Part shown: piece by piece, positions 25,121-38,116 of the stretch
How the letters are laid out: every line of letters starts with the position of its first letter
Position numbering within the stretch: the stretch's first letter is position 1
Origin: Pezizomycotina sp. ARF18
Taxonomy: Eukaryota; Ascomycota
DNA length: 64,000 bases
Direction of reading: 5' to 3'
Assembly (NCBI GenBank): GCA_002224055.1
Contig: AZLU01000042.1
Location: 124,001 to 188,000, forward strand
Notes under the pieces: model-generated
What the model saw: the letters and a program-made list of their open reading frames with translations, nothing else
Databases searched by the model: none
What the model was told of the DNA's origin: nothing
Program-made: the position numbers and the translations under genes

Positions 25121-26885
25121 AGAATATTCCAGCAGGTAAGCTCTAAATTTGTTCTGGCCAAAAATATAGCAAAAAAAAAAAACACCGGAAAAATCCATGC
25201 CGTTTTCGAATTTTTCGGCTTTATCTCTTATTATTTATTCGGAGGGGAAGTGCTATTCGTCAATCGTGATCAATTGCATTCGCTTCGTGTTTTAATGATG
25301 CTGATACAAGTATCTGCAATCGTGATGTCTCGGAAGCACGGTACTCGACGCTTCATGGGGAAGCCGTTCTCAGGTTAAGCTTGCAAAGATTGGTCTCAGT
25401 TATCACAGGCATCCCTTGCGACTGTCAAGATTTTTGAAGGCTTACGTATCAGGGTCAAGCAATCAAATAAAATTGAAGCACCAATGGATAGCAGAGTTGT
25501 GGCTGATAGAGTTCTATCGCGTGTTGTATGGCATGTTGAGTTGAAAAGGGTTTCCCTGCTCGGGTCCGGTGGGCGAAGAACGGCAATGATTGTCAACAGA
25601 TTTTTTGCGACAAATGTCAAAATACGTAGAGAAGGGGTCAGTTACCACATCAAACGTACCGTCCAATCTCCACAACATCGAAAAAGTCCGAACATGTGTG
25701 TGACCTTATTAACCTCAACAGGCGAATATATAGAAAACTTTATTTATTAATCTGGAGAAATATGGCTGCCTTCAGAGCCGTCGCTCGTGTAATCAAAATG
25801 ATTGGCCTATTCCCGCGATCAAAAATAGTTCTAAGACGTTCGCATTACAATCCGTTGCGTCGGAGACGGCCAAATTTTTGGTCTCCACCTTTCTTCATTA
25901 ACGATTTTATACTAAAAGAAAAGAGCACGCAAAATCTCGTGTTAGTATTTTTTGCATTGTTGAAATATTGTTTTGTGAGCGGGTACCATAGTATATTAAA
26001 AAAAAAAATTTTTTTTTGTTCCTTATCATTGAGAATTGAGCGACGGAGATTTGCGATTCGGACGTCCTGAGGCACGTTGTGCTTCATCGGAGCTGTTCCT
26101 GGGAAATCGTCTCCTAATTTGATAGAATATTCTGTTTCCGCGCCAGTACCGGTAACCCTGCGTCCTATAATTATCTTTTCATGTTCTCTATCGAGAAGTT
26201 TCCGGTTTGACAGCTATCAGGTCCTCGTAGCTTGCGCATGCTCGGAATGCATACTGAAGGCCTGTGTTTACCCGAAATTACATCCTCCCACTGTCGAGGA
26301 CCCTCGTCTAAAAGGCGTCTAAAGCTAGCGTGAGCTGAAGTGGCCAAGAAGCAATTTGGGCACGGGGTGCCCAACGCATTGTGTTGCTTAATTGTCTCCC
26401 GGAGCCTATGTCTCCGAGTGTCTGGAGGGCTTCGTGCTCAGCCTTGAGAGCTCCGGAGTTGCCGCTAAGCAGCTATGCTATTCCCTGCGCATCGCCGAAA
26501 GTGAAAAGGATCGTTAAATGTAACCGTTAAAAGGCTATCCACGAACCAATCAGTGTTCTGTTTTCTGTCAGAGGAGAAAGAGAATAATTACCATAATTAA
26601 TTGAGACCTTTTGAAATCCTGCTGTACCAGCCTTTCACGGCTCTCCAGGTCTCCACCTGCCCTTGGCTTCATGCGACATCTACAGAATTGGAAATGCACG
26701 AGAATCGTGTCTGATATGCTTGGCTTTAGGATGTTTTCGGACGAGATCAAGGTCAAAGTATAGATACCCACTTGCGGGAGATACCAGGTGGTGATGGTGG
26801 CGGTGATGGTGGTGATATGGGATGTCGACAAAGATTCGTCTTGGTGGTTATTGGTGGGCGGTGAAGTCATTACTGTGACCCGAAT

Positions 26886-26905
26886 AAAAAAAAAATTTTT
26901 TTTTT
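26886..26905. repeat. A10-T10 palindrome
   Basis: Exactly ten A followed by ten T, then a G run. It is one of four such A-run/T-run junctions in the window. Confidence 0.9.
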
Positions 26906-26944
26906 GGGGGCAGCTCTTTAATCAAATCAAGACTTCCTTGCAAG

Positions 26945-26975
<31 letters not shown>
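26945..26975. repeat. 31-nt poly(A) tract
   Basis: The longest pure A run in the window. It sits in non-coding DNA. It could be the tail of an old retroposed sequence or simply replication slippage; no retroposon body is recognised beside it. Confidence 0.9.
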
Positions 26976-26977
<2 letters not shown>

Positions 26978-29900
26978 TCCACCATCCATCTCACGACAGA
27001 GTAATAGGAATATTAGCATCTTACAGCATCCTCGAACTGTCTCTCGACTAGTCATACTTGTCTCTTTCAGTATCGTCATCATACATGATGGTGGTAGTTT
27101 TGGTTATCCTACAGCTCCATCGTCTCCACCAAGCTGCAAGCGTTGAATGAAGAAGCTATGCACGTCATCTCGACAAAATTCTCTTCACGGCGCCAATATA
27201 CCTGTATACGATACGGAGAGATTTGATGATCTAAACAGTGGTCGTGTGCCATTGCCCCAAAGGATAGCTATCGGTCGCTCATCCGATCTTCGAGCAAGTT
27301 AATATGCCTCAGTCCCCAATCCTTCAGTTTATACTTTTACTACATCCCGCTTCCTGCATAAAAGATTTCCCTCAAACTATGTATGCTTACATTTTCATCC
27401 GATCATCCGCCTTGGGTTAGTCGGATTGCCGGCTAATCGCGAGCTCCTCTTTCTTTCCGGATCGCAATGGTCTCGCTTTCTCTCCAATTCACAAGAGCCA
27501 ACGCCGTTTTTCCTGTCTATTTCTAGCTACAACCCTCGCAAACGTTTGCGAGAATCGCCTAACACTAATGTCCGGCTCGAAATCAGCGGGTTAGCGGCTC
27601 TCTCCGTTAAAGTGTCTCATATCTTCTCACAATAAATTGATTGTTTTTTGGAGACCCTGGTATATATCAAATCGGGGAAGAACTATTTCAGGTCGTAACC
27701 GTTATCGATACACGAAAGGACAATCTGAAGCAATCATGTTGCACGGCTGATGCAAAATACGAGACCTAACATACAGTATACCATTCCACTGTCGCAGGTT
27801 GTGAAGCTGATTTCACCTTCAAGGGCATTGGGCTCGAGACTTTCGGTTAAGCATCAACCTATGGAAAAAAAAAGAGAAAAAAAAGAACGAGTGCTTGTGT
27901 TTTGGCAGACCCACAATATGTTCTATTAATACGAATTCTGTATGAAGCTAATATTAGTACGTTTTCAAGAACGAGTCGAGCACAATCATGTCAAAAGACC
28001 TTGGTTTTTCACCTCCAAACAGACGTCTTTCTGATAGTAACGAATATTGCCTTTTTCGGACTAGAGATTTCAAACTCGTCCATGCAGGTGCAAACAGGGA
28101 CCAAGCAAGAGCCTCCAAAAGTCCTATTGTTCTCAAGACGTTCTTACTGTTAGTAACGTGACAGCCAATTTCTGCCGCTTCCTCAGCGTTTTTGGCGGTT
28201 GTTGGTTGCTCTAAAGGCCCTCAGGGGCCAAAAGTACCGGTACATCTCGTCAAGCTATGGTACCTTTCTTTTCTAGAAGGAGTGAAAATTTTTTTCGTCG
28301 CATTTTAATTTCGCGAAAGTGTTGTGGACGAAGCGTTTTCCCGATGAGAAAATTCTGCGTCATTTTCCGCTCACGGGTAAGCAATTTTTTTCTCTCGAAA
28401 CCTTTTCTATTGCTCGGCAGCTTCCGACAAAGGTCTTCTGCGAACGTTCTTTCCTTTTATTGACCCACGCCACGGATGGCGCAACATCGACCTACAAGAA
28501 CAAGGCAGGTATGGATAAACATCGGCTTTCTCGAATCTTATAATCAAAATACGCACTGACCAAACTGCCTATATGGATTCGCGATCGCGGTCATTTCTGA
28601 CAGGAGCAACATTTGTTTATTTCATTTGTTTGTTTTTACTGCAATCACATTTGTGAACAATAACCTTGTCGCCCGCTTCAATTAGATTAGTGGTAAATCT
28701 ATTGTTCGCTGCGATACATGATAGCATTACCCCGTCCTGGAAGTTACGAAGACGAAGATTTCAAACTAGACAGTAACCCGGTCTCGCACTATCTGAAGTA
28801 TATTTATCAATAGCTTTGTTATCTCTCTATCTCGAGACGCAAGCGCCGCGCCAAACTCCCGCCGTTTCAGGAAGTTCTCCAGGCCGTTATTTCCTTTCAG
28901 ACATCCTTGTGCGAGCTCACCACTGCTCATCTGCAGACTGAGATGCCCCACTGGGAGTCTTCTCCGCTTTTCGGTTTCGTTGGCGTTTGAAGTATTTCTA
29001 GAACGTTGTAACAATGTGAAGCAAGTTCTGTCAGATAGATTACGTTAATGGAATGTTGGTTCAGTCACTCAAGCTCTCTGAGATCTCATATTGTTTCTTT
29101 AAATATGATGCCTCAGCTAGAGAGATGGCTTTTACTGCTGATAATAAGCCCCAGAAATCTCTGGATGATTGCCATTGAATTGCTTCTACCCACCCTCTTC
29201 AATATATGGGAACCGCTAAAGCTTCGAAAAGCGACTGTTTTAATATAACCTTACTTTCTCTTTTAGGTTTCGCCTCTCAAGCTCGAAGATTTTCATCGCG
29301 GGAGTCAAGCACAGTTCCTGACGACCCCCCCCCGGGGAACTCCGGATGAAAAAAGACAAACCAAACATTTCACTAGGCGTTGCAAGGATATCTAGCTAGC
29401 CATGCTGATTGCGGAAGGAATGGCGCAGGAATGGTCTGCAGGAACAGTAAACATCCCCTAAGGAACCATGAAACTCCAAAAAAAAATATCGCCGCAAGGG
29501 CCAAACGTGCCCCCCAGGTCATTTAATTTCCAAACCTTCAAGGGTACGTGCACCCCCGCGAACGTCCAACACGGTGGAAGCGGGAATGCAACGCTGTGGA
29601 GATTTGAGCTTCCAGAATCACACCCTAGGATTAGGTTTTGCCATTCTTTTTTGCTTTTCGTTTATTTTTAAATTACGATATCCTGGGCGTTCATGATGTT
29701 ACATATGCCTCGGCTCCTATCATACCGGCCGACAGACCTCCTTAAGAAAATCGGAGAAAGTTTGCTTCTCCGTTTACTCTTTCTACTATGTGTCTCTTGT
29801 TTAATTTCAAGTCTGACGTTCGAGGCACGAGTTGCACGTTTCTCCTCTTTTTACGGAAACTTTCCTTCTTCCCAAAAATGTTCTTTACCGTGTGAACAGA

Positions 29901-30876
29901 CGTCGTTCTAGATACTGGCACGGATAAACATTTGGCAGGAAACGTTCAAATTCAAAAAGCGGCAGGGAAATTAAACGTGCATGGGTTTTCGTTAAGTTCG
30001 AGCAAAAGAATACGAGTCTAGAGCGGAAAGGAAACATATGAGAATCCGCAGGGTTCGAGCATATGAAAGGCGACTTTGTCGCAATTTCACTACTCCATTT
30101 TTTGCAATCAAGTCTTCCTTAATCGATGAGAACGTTGGAGACGATGGGAGAACTTGATAAAGTCTTTGATATCGTTATTTCTACGTGATATTTTAGGAGT
30201 TTTGCATCCATATAAAGTTCAAAGAACTTGCATTTTCACTACCCTATCAATATGAGTTGACCTCTAAGTCCTCGCGAGATCAAGCTTCAACGCACGGAGC
30301 CTTGATTATGGACGTTTTGTAACTTGCTTCTTCTGTTCGGTAAAGACCATTGAACCATGAGGATGAACGTTTTCATTCTTTTCGGGATCACAATCCGATG
30401 CTTAAACCTTTTTTTCATGCCTCCTAATGTTACATTTCCCAGACGGCTGCGATGGGACATCATAACATGATCCACTTCATCGCTCGAATTACGGCGGCAA
30501 TAGCAGTTTTCTGTTCTCTACCGGACGGCTATATGAACGTTGCATATCACGCTGCGAAGCGCTCGCCTACATCAAAGCAACATTTTTTTGGTTCTAGCAA
30601 TATATCAATCAGGGCGTATAAAGTGAGCTGAAAATAGAAACAACACAAGCTGTGGGGAAACTAACTATTAACTAAATAACTTTTTTTAGGAGATCATTAA
30701 TGGTTATTAAACATACATGTTGGCCTTGATCATAATTAAGATAGGTAAAAAAAAAAAGAAGAGTCGTGATTCTAAATTAAAATCTCAAACATCATTTTTT
30801 TTTGTCGTTAAAAAGAGGCATCAAAGGGATTTTCGTAGTCATAAATGTCGTGAATTATCCGTTAACTAGCCGCCTT

Positions 30877-33731
30877 TCATCTCCCCGAAGCCATGCTAAC
30901 ATGATCTGGGTACGCAACGGGTATCGAGCCCGCCCTGCTTCTACCTCCGCCGCCTACATCCTTCTCAGAAGCCTTCGCGTAATCAGCCGGAGGAGTCGGG
31001 TAATGCGACGGCGGGTACGCCTCCTGCGGCGGCGGCGCGTATTTCCCCGACCCGCAATCGGCGCCTCCCCCTACTATTATAATCGTAATCCAGAAGCTTC
31101 GGCTCGCTCCTCCTGCTACTACTCTCGCTCCCGTCGTCTTTATGGTAGTGACGGTGCTTCGATCTAGAGCCGCGCTTGCCATCTTCGATGCGTAAGGGTC
31201 GCGACATCTTTTTAGCTGCTTCGTGGCTCTTTTGAGCTTTCCGCCAGCCGTTTAGCATTTGCGCCGCTGCGAGGACGGCGAGGCCGATCGCGACGATCTG
31301 TTCGAGGCGGGCGCGGGCGGCCATTTTGTCTGCTTTACGCTGGGAGAGGCGGCCTCGCGGACGAGCGCTTTGCGGTGCTCGTATTTTTCTTTGGAGTCGA
31401 GGAATTTGTGCGCTGCTATGGCGGAGGAGAGGACGGCGAGGCGATAGAGAGGACCTAAAGGGCAGAGTAAAGTTAATATTTCTGTAATGACATATATGAT
31501 GAGCAAATATACTTAATACGTACAAGTGGCAAAGTGGTTTAAGTTTTTACGTACCTCTCTCCTTTTTCTGATCTTGCTCAACTTCCTTCTCCTACCCTCG
31601 CTCAACTCCTCATCGGTATCGGAACTCGTCATGGCCGCTCCTCTGTCCCAGGACCGGCATCGTAGACGCGCGGTCTAGCGCCTTACTATCGTCGTACGAC
31701 AAGTTGGGATCGTAAACCTCCATCGACCTCCTACTGGTGACCGGTCCTTATACCTGTACTTCCTGTATATCTCCACCGCTTCGCCGAGACCCACGGCGCC
31801 TAACATATCGCCGACGCTCATGCTACGCTTCCTCGAAGGTTTAGGCCGCGACGAACGGGATGAGCGCGACGAGCGACGGCTTGCTACGAGCTGTCTCTGT
31901 CCCTAGTAGTAGCGCCTGTTTCGCCGTCGTATACAGATGCTGCTCTCGAGCCCTTTCGACTACGCTTGTCTTCCTTGCGTCCTTACTCCGCCTGGATGCA
32001 TCCAGTTAGAGCTTTACCGCCCGCGGCAATAACACTTCCGGCAGCGAGATTATCTAAGCCCGGATTCTCCGAACCGCTTCCCCGGCGATCGCGATCGTAT
32101 CCGCCCTACTGTTGCGTCTGCTGTGGCTACGATGTCCATGGCGTGTAGGCGACAAAGACTGCGCCTAGCGCCATTAAGGACGCGTTCGCTCGCGAGGCCA
32201 CCGAGCACGGCCTGCAATAGTTGTCCTTCGAATTCCGCTCCCGGAATCGCCGGTAAGCATGCCCAGCGCTCCGGACGCTATGGCCGCTTCGATGATTCGT
32301 TTTAAACCTTGCGAGCCCGTTAAGCCGCCGGGTGCTTTCCGGCTCTTGAACGCTTCAATCGCGGCAGCCATTATGGCAGCCTGGCGGCGTCTTCCTTCCG
32401 TGGTCGCGATGGCGAGCGGGTATATTCGCGACCGTCATCGGAGTACACGCTTCGGCCTCGTTCTACTCCTACTTCTGCTTCTGCTCCTTGAGCGACCTCT
32501 GCGCCTGTCGTGTCTGTATTTCTCCTCTGCGGCGCCGAAGCCAATCGCTGACAAGGCGGCGTCGCTTAGGCTCTTCTTGCGGCGAGGCTGGGACTGCGGT
32601 CGGCGTAGTCGCTATATGCGGTCCTGTGGAGGCGCTTATGTCGGTCATAGCCATCTTCGTCGTAGCGATCGTCGTACTTGTCATAACCCCTACGATGGTG
32701 CCTACTGTAACCATCGTCGTGATCATCATCGTCGTCGTCGGCATACCTATCCCTATCCCTATCTCGGTGCCGGTGGCCATGATGGTCCTCGTGGTCGCGG
32801 GCTCTATCGGCTTCCATCTCCCGCTCTAGATTGAGCGCCTGCTGCGCCGCATCACCGTAAGATTTCTTGCGAGTGCCCCCAGTGACGGAGAGCGGTCCTC
32901 GTCGTGAGGGTCCTCATAGCGCCGTACATACCCGGATCGGGCATGGAGTTTAGGATAGTGTTTTTTCTGGTTTCTGCATCCGCGGGGAGATCTGGACGAG
33001 GCACTTGCGAAGAAGGGGCTACGCAGTTAGTAAACTGAAATCCTGTCTGGATCGAAGCAAGAGTATATAACCAGAGATAGTGTCTTACCTTCCTCGACAT
33101 CAGACTCTTCGGTATCGTTTTTCCTCCTATCCCTCCGGTGTCTTCGATCTCTATCCCTGTCTCTATCCCGATCGCGATCTTTGTCACGGTCCCCGTCGCG
33201 ATCGCGATCCCTATCCCTATCCCTGTCTCTTCTGCTACTGCTGCTACTCTTCAACGGGAATATCTCTCGTTCACCACCTCTATCCCTCTCCTTCCTATCT
33301 TTATTTCTAGAAGACGACTTATCTTTCCTACGCGCTTCCTGATAATTATCCTCCTCGCCTGTCGTCACTTCCTCCACCTCCGGGTGTAACTCTTCGATAT
33401 TAATCCTTCCTGTGCCGTCTGTGCCTGCGCCTGTGCCTATCGGGGCTCGGCGAGCTCAAGCTCGAGTCCGAGTCTAGCACCGCGATATCGTAGTCGTCTG
33501 ACGATCCGCCGACCGACGGCGCCGGAGGCGGTACTTTGCTGTAATCGTGCGGTGGGGCGATGCTGTCTTTATCTCTGTCCTTGTTCTCCCTTTTGCTGTC
33601 GTACTTGTCGCTTGATCCGTTCGCGCCAGGTATATCGGTGTCGGGTACGTAATCGTAGGAGTCCTCCGGGGCCGATAGTGACGGTGTCGGCGGGAGGAGT
33701 GTCGATGTGGAGGTCCGTCGGAATCCGACAT
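30877..33731 (-). CDS. large charged low-complexity protein (RD/RS-rich), unknown function
   Basis: I do not recognise a named family. The start codon at 33731 gives MSDSDGPPHRH. A following frame reads YDYVPDTDIPG and then acidic/serine text. At 33377-33110 lies a long Arg-Asp dipeptide repeat, and at 32817-32600 another His/Arg/Asp-rich block with a poly-Asp run. The central part (32370-31800) alternates Gly/Ala-rich helical stretches (IEAAIASGALGMLTGD, LGAVGLGEAVEIYRKYRYKD) with Arg/Ser-rich linkers. The C-terminal part has LYRLAVLSSAIAAHKFLDSKEKY and VAIGLAVLAAAQMLNGWRKAQKSHEAAKK. It ends Pro/Tyr-rich (APPPQEAYPPSHYPTPP) and MASGR. Introns are 33019-33088 (70 bp, TACTAAC branch site) and 31455-31554 (100 bp). 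The layout recalls fungal DUF3824-like repeat proteins, but this is only an impression. Small frame breaks occur throughout. Confidence 0.65.
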
Positions 33732-35148
33732 GTTTTAATCCTTTTTCTCCTCAATCAGTACTGTTGTATGTTGTTGTCGTATGCGATCTGAAGCGGTGAT
33801 ATCGATTGATTTCGGTATAACTGGGGGAGTTTGTTCTTTCTTTGGACTGCGATATAGCGGGGGTTTCTTCCGCTTATATTCCCGATAAGAGTGGCGGGGT
33901 TTTTATATCGCCACAAAGAAAATGTGGGGTGATTCGGTATCGCGACAGATGATAATACTGCTTACAAAAAAGCCTCGTTTATTCGTTAGACCAGGGATAT
34001 CGTTGTGTAGTCGCAATGAGCAATCATTCCTCAAAGAAAAATAAGGCAAGACTAGTTGTGCTACCTAATTGTCTTATCCAAAGCCTCGTTCGTTCCATTT
34101 TCGTTCTCTTCCGGTCGGGGGAATGGCTTTATAACTGGGTCCTCTTAGCGTGGCACCACCGAAATTTTCCTGGAAGAAAATGATGATCCACGATCGACGT
34201 CACCGTGCATGAGCAGAGCTCCATCCTACAGCAGAAGGCTAGGAGTATGACATCGACGAACTTTTTTTTTCCTTTCCCCGTGCTGAGTCCGCGCTAGGTG
34301 TCCATGGGGAATAGATTCCGCTAGAACGGTCTCGAAGCTTAGAAAACCCATATTTTCTGTTGGGGAAGAAGCAGGGAAAGCTAGGATCGACTTTTCAGAG
34401 TTGAAGCGAATTACTCCTGAAGAGAATTTTTGAAGTTCGTGAGCGATGAGCTCAGCAGTGACTGGAGTTGCGATTTCTCCGGGGTTGATGTTATTGCTTG
34501 TTCGTGGCGCCAAAAAGAGCGTTTTCAGAAGCATGTGGCTGATATGAGATCATTTTCAACTGCTTGGAGTCTGCACCTCACCTTCCAGCAGTAAGTTTCT
34601 CCTCGTCGCGAATGACTTCTCCGTCCCTGGCGGCGCTTAAAATCTGCTATTTCGGAGGATACGATTCGGCTTGTGAACCCAATTGCGGCCGGTTCGCTCG
34701 TTCGCTCACGCTTTGTTAGCTAAAACAGCTTCGCTGTTGATTATACAAGAAGCACGAGTACATTATTAAGTAGTTGGTAAATACTTTAGGGTTATACGGT
34801 CTTTGTGCGGGTGGTTTGAGTGGGTTTGCTCAGAAGACTGCTTTACATTGAGTGCATATAGAACGATTGAGTATAGTAGTGGCCGAAAATACAATATATA
34901 CATATATCCTCAGGCTGTCGACCCAGACCCTTCGATTTAGTGAGGCAGCGAATCATATGCAGTACCTGCAGCATGGCTTCGACTTTTCACCAATAAATTT
35001 AATAATCAATATGCATTACGACTTCAGTCCAGTCCGATAAATCGTTATGTAATGTTCCGACTAGGTAGTCGATTAATGTGATATCAAGGTTGCTTTGCGC
35101 CGGTGGCGTTGCCGATTTAATATTGCAGCCGATATCATGTATTATCAT

Positions 35149-35838
35149 GCCGAATTATTTAGTCCACTAATAATACTTGCATTTTCTGTCGGTCTTTCGA
35201 CTCATAAATTGAATGATTGGTAAAGTTGTTCCTATCCCTCTCTTTGCTTCCCAATACAATAAATACTATGTATTGTTTCCTAAACCCATGTCCATTGTGA
35301 AATGTAGTAAGTGTTATGTTTTGCTCCGAAGGAGTGTGGATTCAATGTTGCAATGAATATTAGGAATTTTCACGCCGAATTACTCGGTTTATTCGTCTTA
35401 TGAAGGGAATGCATTGTTCTGCCAAACTTTTCGGCTCGAAGATTGAATGAATAGGGTGCATTTTGCGTGGGCAGGATCTCTCTCCTAATCGATGGGGTGA
35501 TTACTATACAGTTTTCTGCGACCATGACCTTTCTGCCAAACGGTGTAATGGTCTGTACGCATTCTTTGGTCGATTTTTCCGCTTCTTAATGCGACGATTA
35601 GTATACAATAATTCCTCGACAGTTACGCTTATCGGTGAAAGGATTGGTTTACATTATTTCGTCGACCTTTCGGCTCCTCGACGTAGTGAGTAGTACGTAT
35701 TGGTTGAACGAATCCTGCAGTTCATTAATGTTTGCAATATTATACGGCTTTACGCTGGATTTTGTGGTTCATTAGTCTTATAAAATATGCGTATTCTATA
35801 TTTAGTCCTCTCGTTCAAAGATAGGATGAATAATATAT
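35149..35838. repeat. degenerate repeated unit, four divergent copies
   Basis: Related blocks are seen ending near 35220, 35455, 35700 and 35838. The clearest pair (35149-35220 and 35374-35455) shares GCCGAATTA, TGCATT-TTCTG, a TTTCG-CTC core and ATTGAATGA. The other two share the TTCGGCTCC-GA core or the AAGATAGGATGAATA end. Spacing is uneven (about 235, 245 and 138), so it is a decayed tandem array or several decayed insertions. Confidence 0.4.
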
Positions 35839-37916
35839 ATTATTATCTCGACCTCTCCGGCGTTGTAATAATATTATGTTGTTTTCAAACGCTCCGTCGA
35901 TCAAAAAAATACCGTGACTACTATGCATTGCTTCGTGGCTTCGTGGTTTTCTTTGCGCGAACTTGTCTCTATGAATGTCCGAAGACGATCCGCGCTATCG
36001 GTCCACGGAGAGCTCCAGCATCGGGTATCCCCTTCGTGGACGGTTCCGCGAGGAAGCATGACGGCGGCACTCCTTTTGTCGAGTTAATTGCTGCGCCTTT
36101 TCCCTAAAGCTACTACTACCGTTGAAGTTGATATTCTCCAGTTGGATCGGCCCCGAAAGCGTCGAAATCAAGATCGTTGTAAAAAATTAGGATCCTCCCT
36201 CTGATTTCTTTGAAACGAAGTCTATTGCGTTGTGAAACTGTGCACACTCTCAGCTTTACTTATCGTAGTAGCAGAACTGAAAAGTCATGCCAAGGCGTAT
36301 GGTTGAGTATAGCGATTCATGTTCTACCATTTATATAGAGAGATCGGCCTCAATAGAGATCTCGAAAATTTCTCAACTTTATGTAGACCGTGGTGTTAGC
36401 GAAGGTATTTATGCGTTTAGTTATAGCTTCCCACAAATAGACGGCCAAGCTTGACTCCGCGTAGCCGTCCTTTCAATTTTGGAGGCGTGAATATCGAAAA
36501 GCAGACGAGGAAGACAGGCCATCGAAGGTCAAGTCGATAGCGAAGTTTGTGTCGGATTTCATATAGCACAGATCAGCCAGCTCGTCGATTTGGGATTTTC
36601 GTATATAGTTTGCGCCGAGCGTTGGGGACATTTGCCAATCTGCTGATCTAGGTTTATGAGGGCGTTTTTCGTAGTCACGGCGCTTACATTTCATTTCAAT
36701 CAGTTGGTCGCTACGTATAGGGCGCGTTAAAAAGTGGTCATTACGGAAAGTATATTCCGCGTCCATTCAGAAATTGATTAAGATATCTTTTGCGAGTTAA
36801 CTTGCATATAGGATCGCCGGGATCTAGACTCGGGATTGGTTTCGTAATCTTTACTTTATCATGCGAAGACGCGAGCCATGGGTTTGCGTCTCTTCAAGTT
36901 TCCTCTGGTTATCAGACGTGTTCGAGGGCAGCTATAAGTCAAGGAAGCCAGCCCCCCGGAAAACTTTCTATGGGCCAGTCAACGTGAGATCAGGGGATAA
37001 CAATTCTCGGAAGTTTATCACGCGGGTAGAGCCATGCCGGCGCTTTCACTTCTATGGATTAAAGGACGCTGGTCGATTTCTTCAACATGGGAAACACGTT
37101 CTCATAGTCGATATTTTGCTCACGAAGAGGAGTTCGATCGGGATACCAGAGAGGGACTGCCGAAGGCTTTGAGATTGGTTGGCTCCTTTGATTGGTAATG
37201 GGCCTTGATTAGCCTGTATTAAAAGAACCCAGTACCATGAGAGTAACGTTATAACCTTCGATAACCCAATCGCTTAGTGTCTTGAGGATCTGCTTTTACC
37301 GCGATCGCCCCTATTTCCCCAGCTAGAATATACTACATTCGGTTGCGCACGACTACTATTGTAATTGTATTATATTTTCAAGCTTACTACCGGGTCGGAG
37401 TGGATATATTAGTATCTGAAGCTCCCAGAGGAAATCTAGCTGTATTACTCCAGCATTAGGAGGATTAGTTGGAGGGTAAGTTAGTGATATAATTCTCTTC
37501 TTGAGTTCATGTACAATCATAAACCGATTTGAAAGATTGTTTTTAAGTGAGAAGTATGTGTAATCGACGTGTTCGGTGCGGCGAGGAATATGTGTACCCC
37601 ACAACTCCGATGCAGAAGATGCGAGGTTAGTTAATTGCTCTATGACCTATTGTAATGATTTCGGTGACTATACGTTAGCAATACTACTCTGGAAGCGCGC
37701 AATCTTCCTATGGCTTCTTGACGTTCTTCAGTTTGCGGACACTAGAGTAAGCCTGTAACTCTTGCTAAAAAGGATCGTCTGATATTTATAGCAATGGCTG
37801 AGGCGATTTGAATAAATGTACTTTGCTAACAATTACTATAGTTCAGTACGCGTCCTTCTTTTTCGAAAGCAAGATCCTGAGAATTAACTCGTGAGAACTA
37901 GTTTCTTTTCATTTCG

Positions 37917-38116
37917 TTTGAGATCTATCAGACTCTGAAAAGCGAGTCATGTTTAACAGTTAAGCGCGCTGGGAAAGTCATCCACCTTCCATTATGTTGA
38001 TAAGACTCCGAGGTCGCGGAATGTCGGGATTGAGTGGATAAGGTGTTATAGGCCTACAACCTGCCAAATGCACTTAAATTTGAGATCTATCACGGCCATA
38101 AGAAGCGAGCCATACA
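37917..38116. repeat. imperfect direct repeat pair
   Basis: A 14-nt exact match (TTTGAGATCTATCA) at 37917-37930 and 38079-38092 is followed in both copies by a similar AAGCGAGYCAT stretch. The period is 162 bp. It may be two decayed copies of a longer unit. Confidence 0.45.

Larger units (their letters stand above)
22037..30876. other. long gene-poor region with simple repeats and hairpins
   Basis: No ORF here has a recognisable domain. Visible structures are three poly(A)-poly(T) palindromes (22438-22456, 25998-26017, 26886-26905), a group of three adjacent hairpins (25060-25120), a run of 31 A (26945-26975), an A/G-rich stretch (about 23180-23245) and a GGTGAT-type repeat (about 26785-26820). 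Several moderately GC-rich islands (24.4-25.7, 26.0-26.5 and 28.7-29.8 kb) could be remnants of genes or repeats, but I cannot name them. Confidence 0.5.

Noticed and set aside
25696-26070. 124-codon plus-strand ORF
   Set aside because: It crosses an A11-T9 palindrome and has no domain; likely chance.
32469-32834. Plus-strand ORFs of Ile/Val-rich and Arg/Tyr-rich composition
   Set aside because: They are mirror readings of the Asp/His/Arg repeats of the minus-strand gene.
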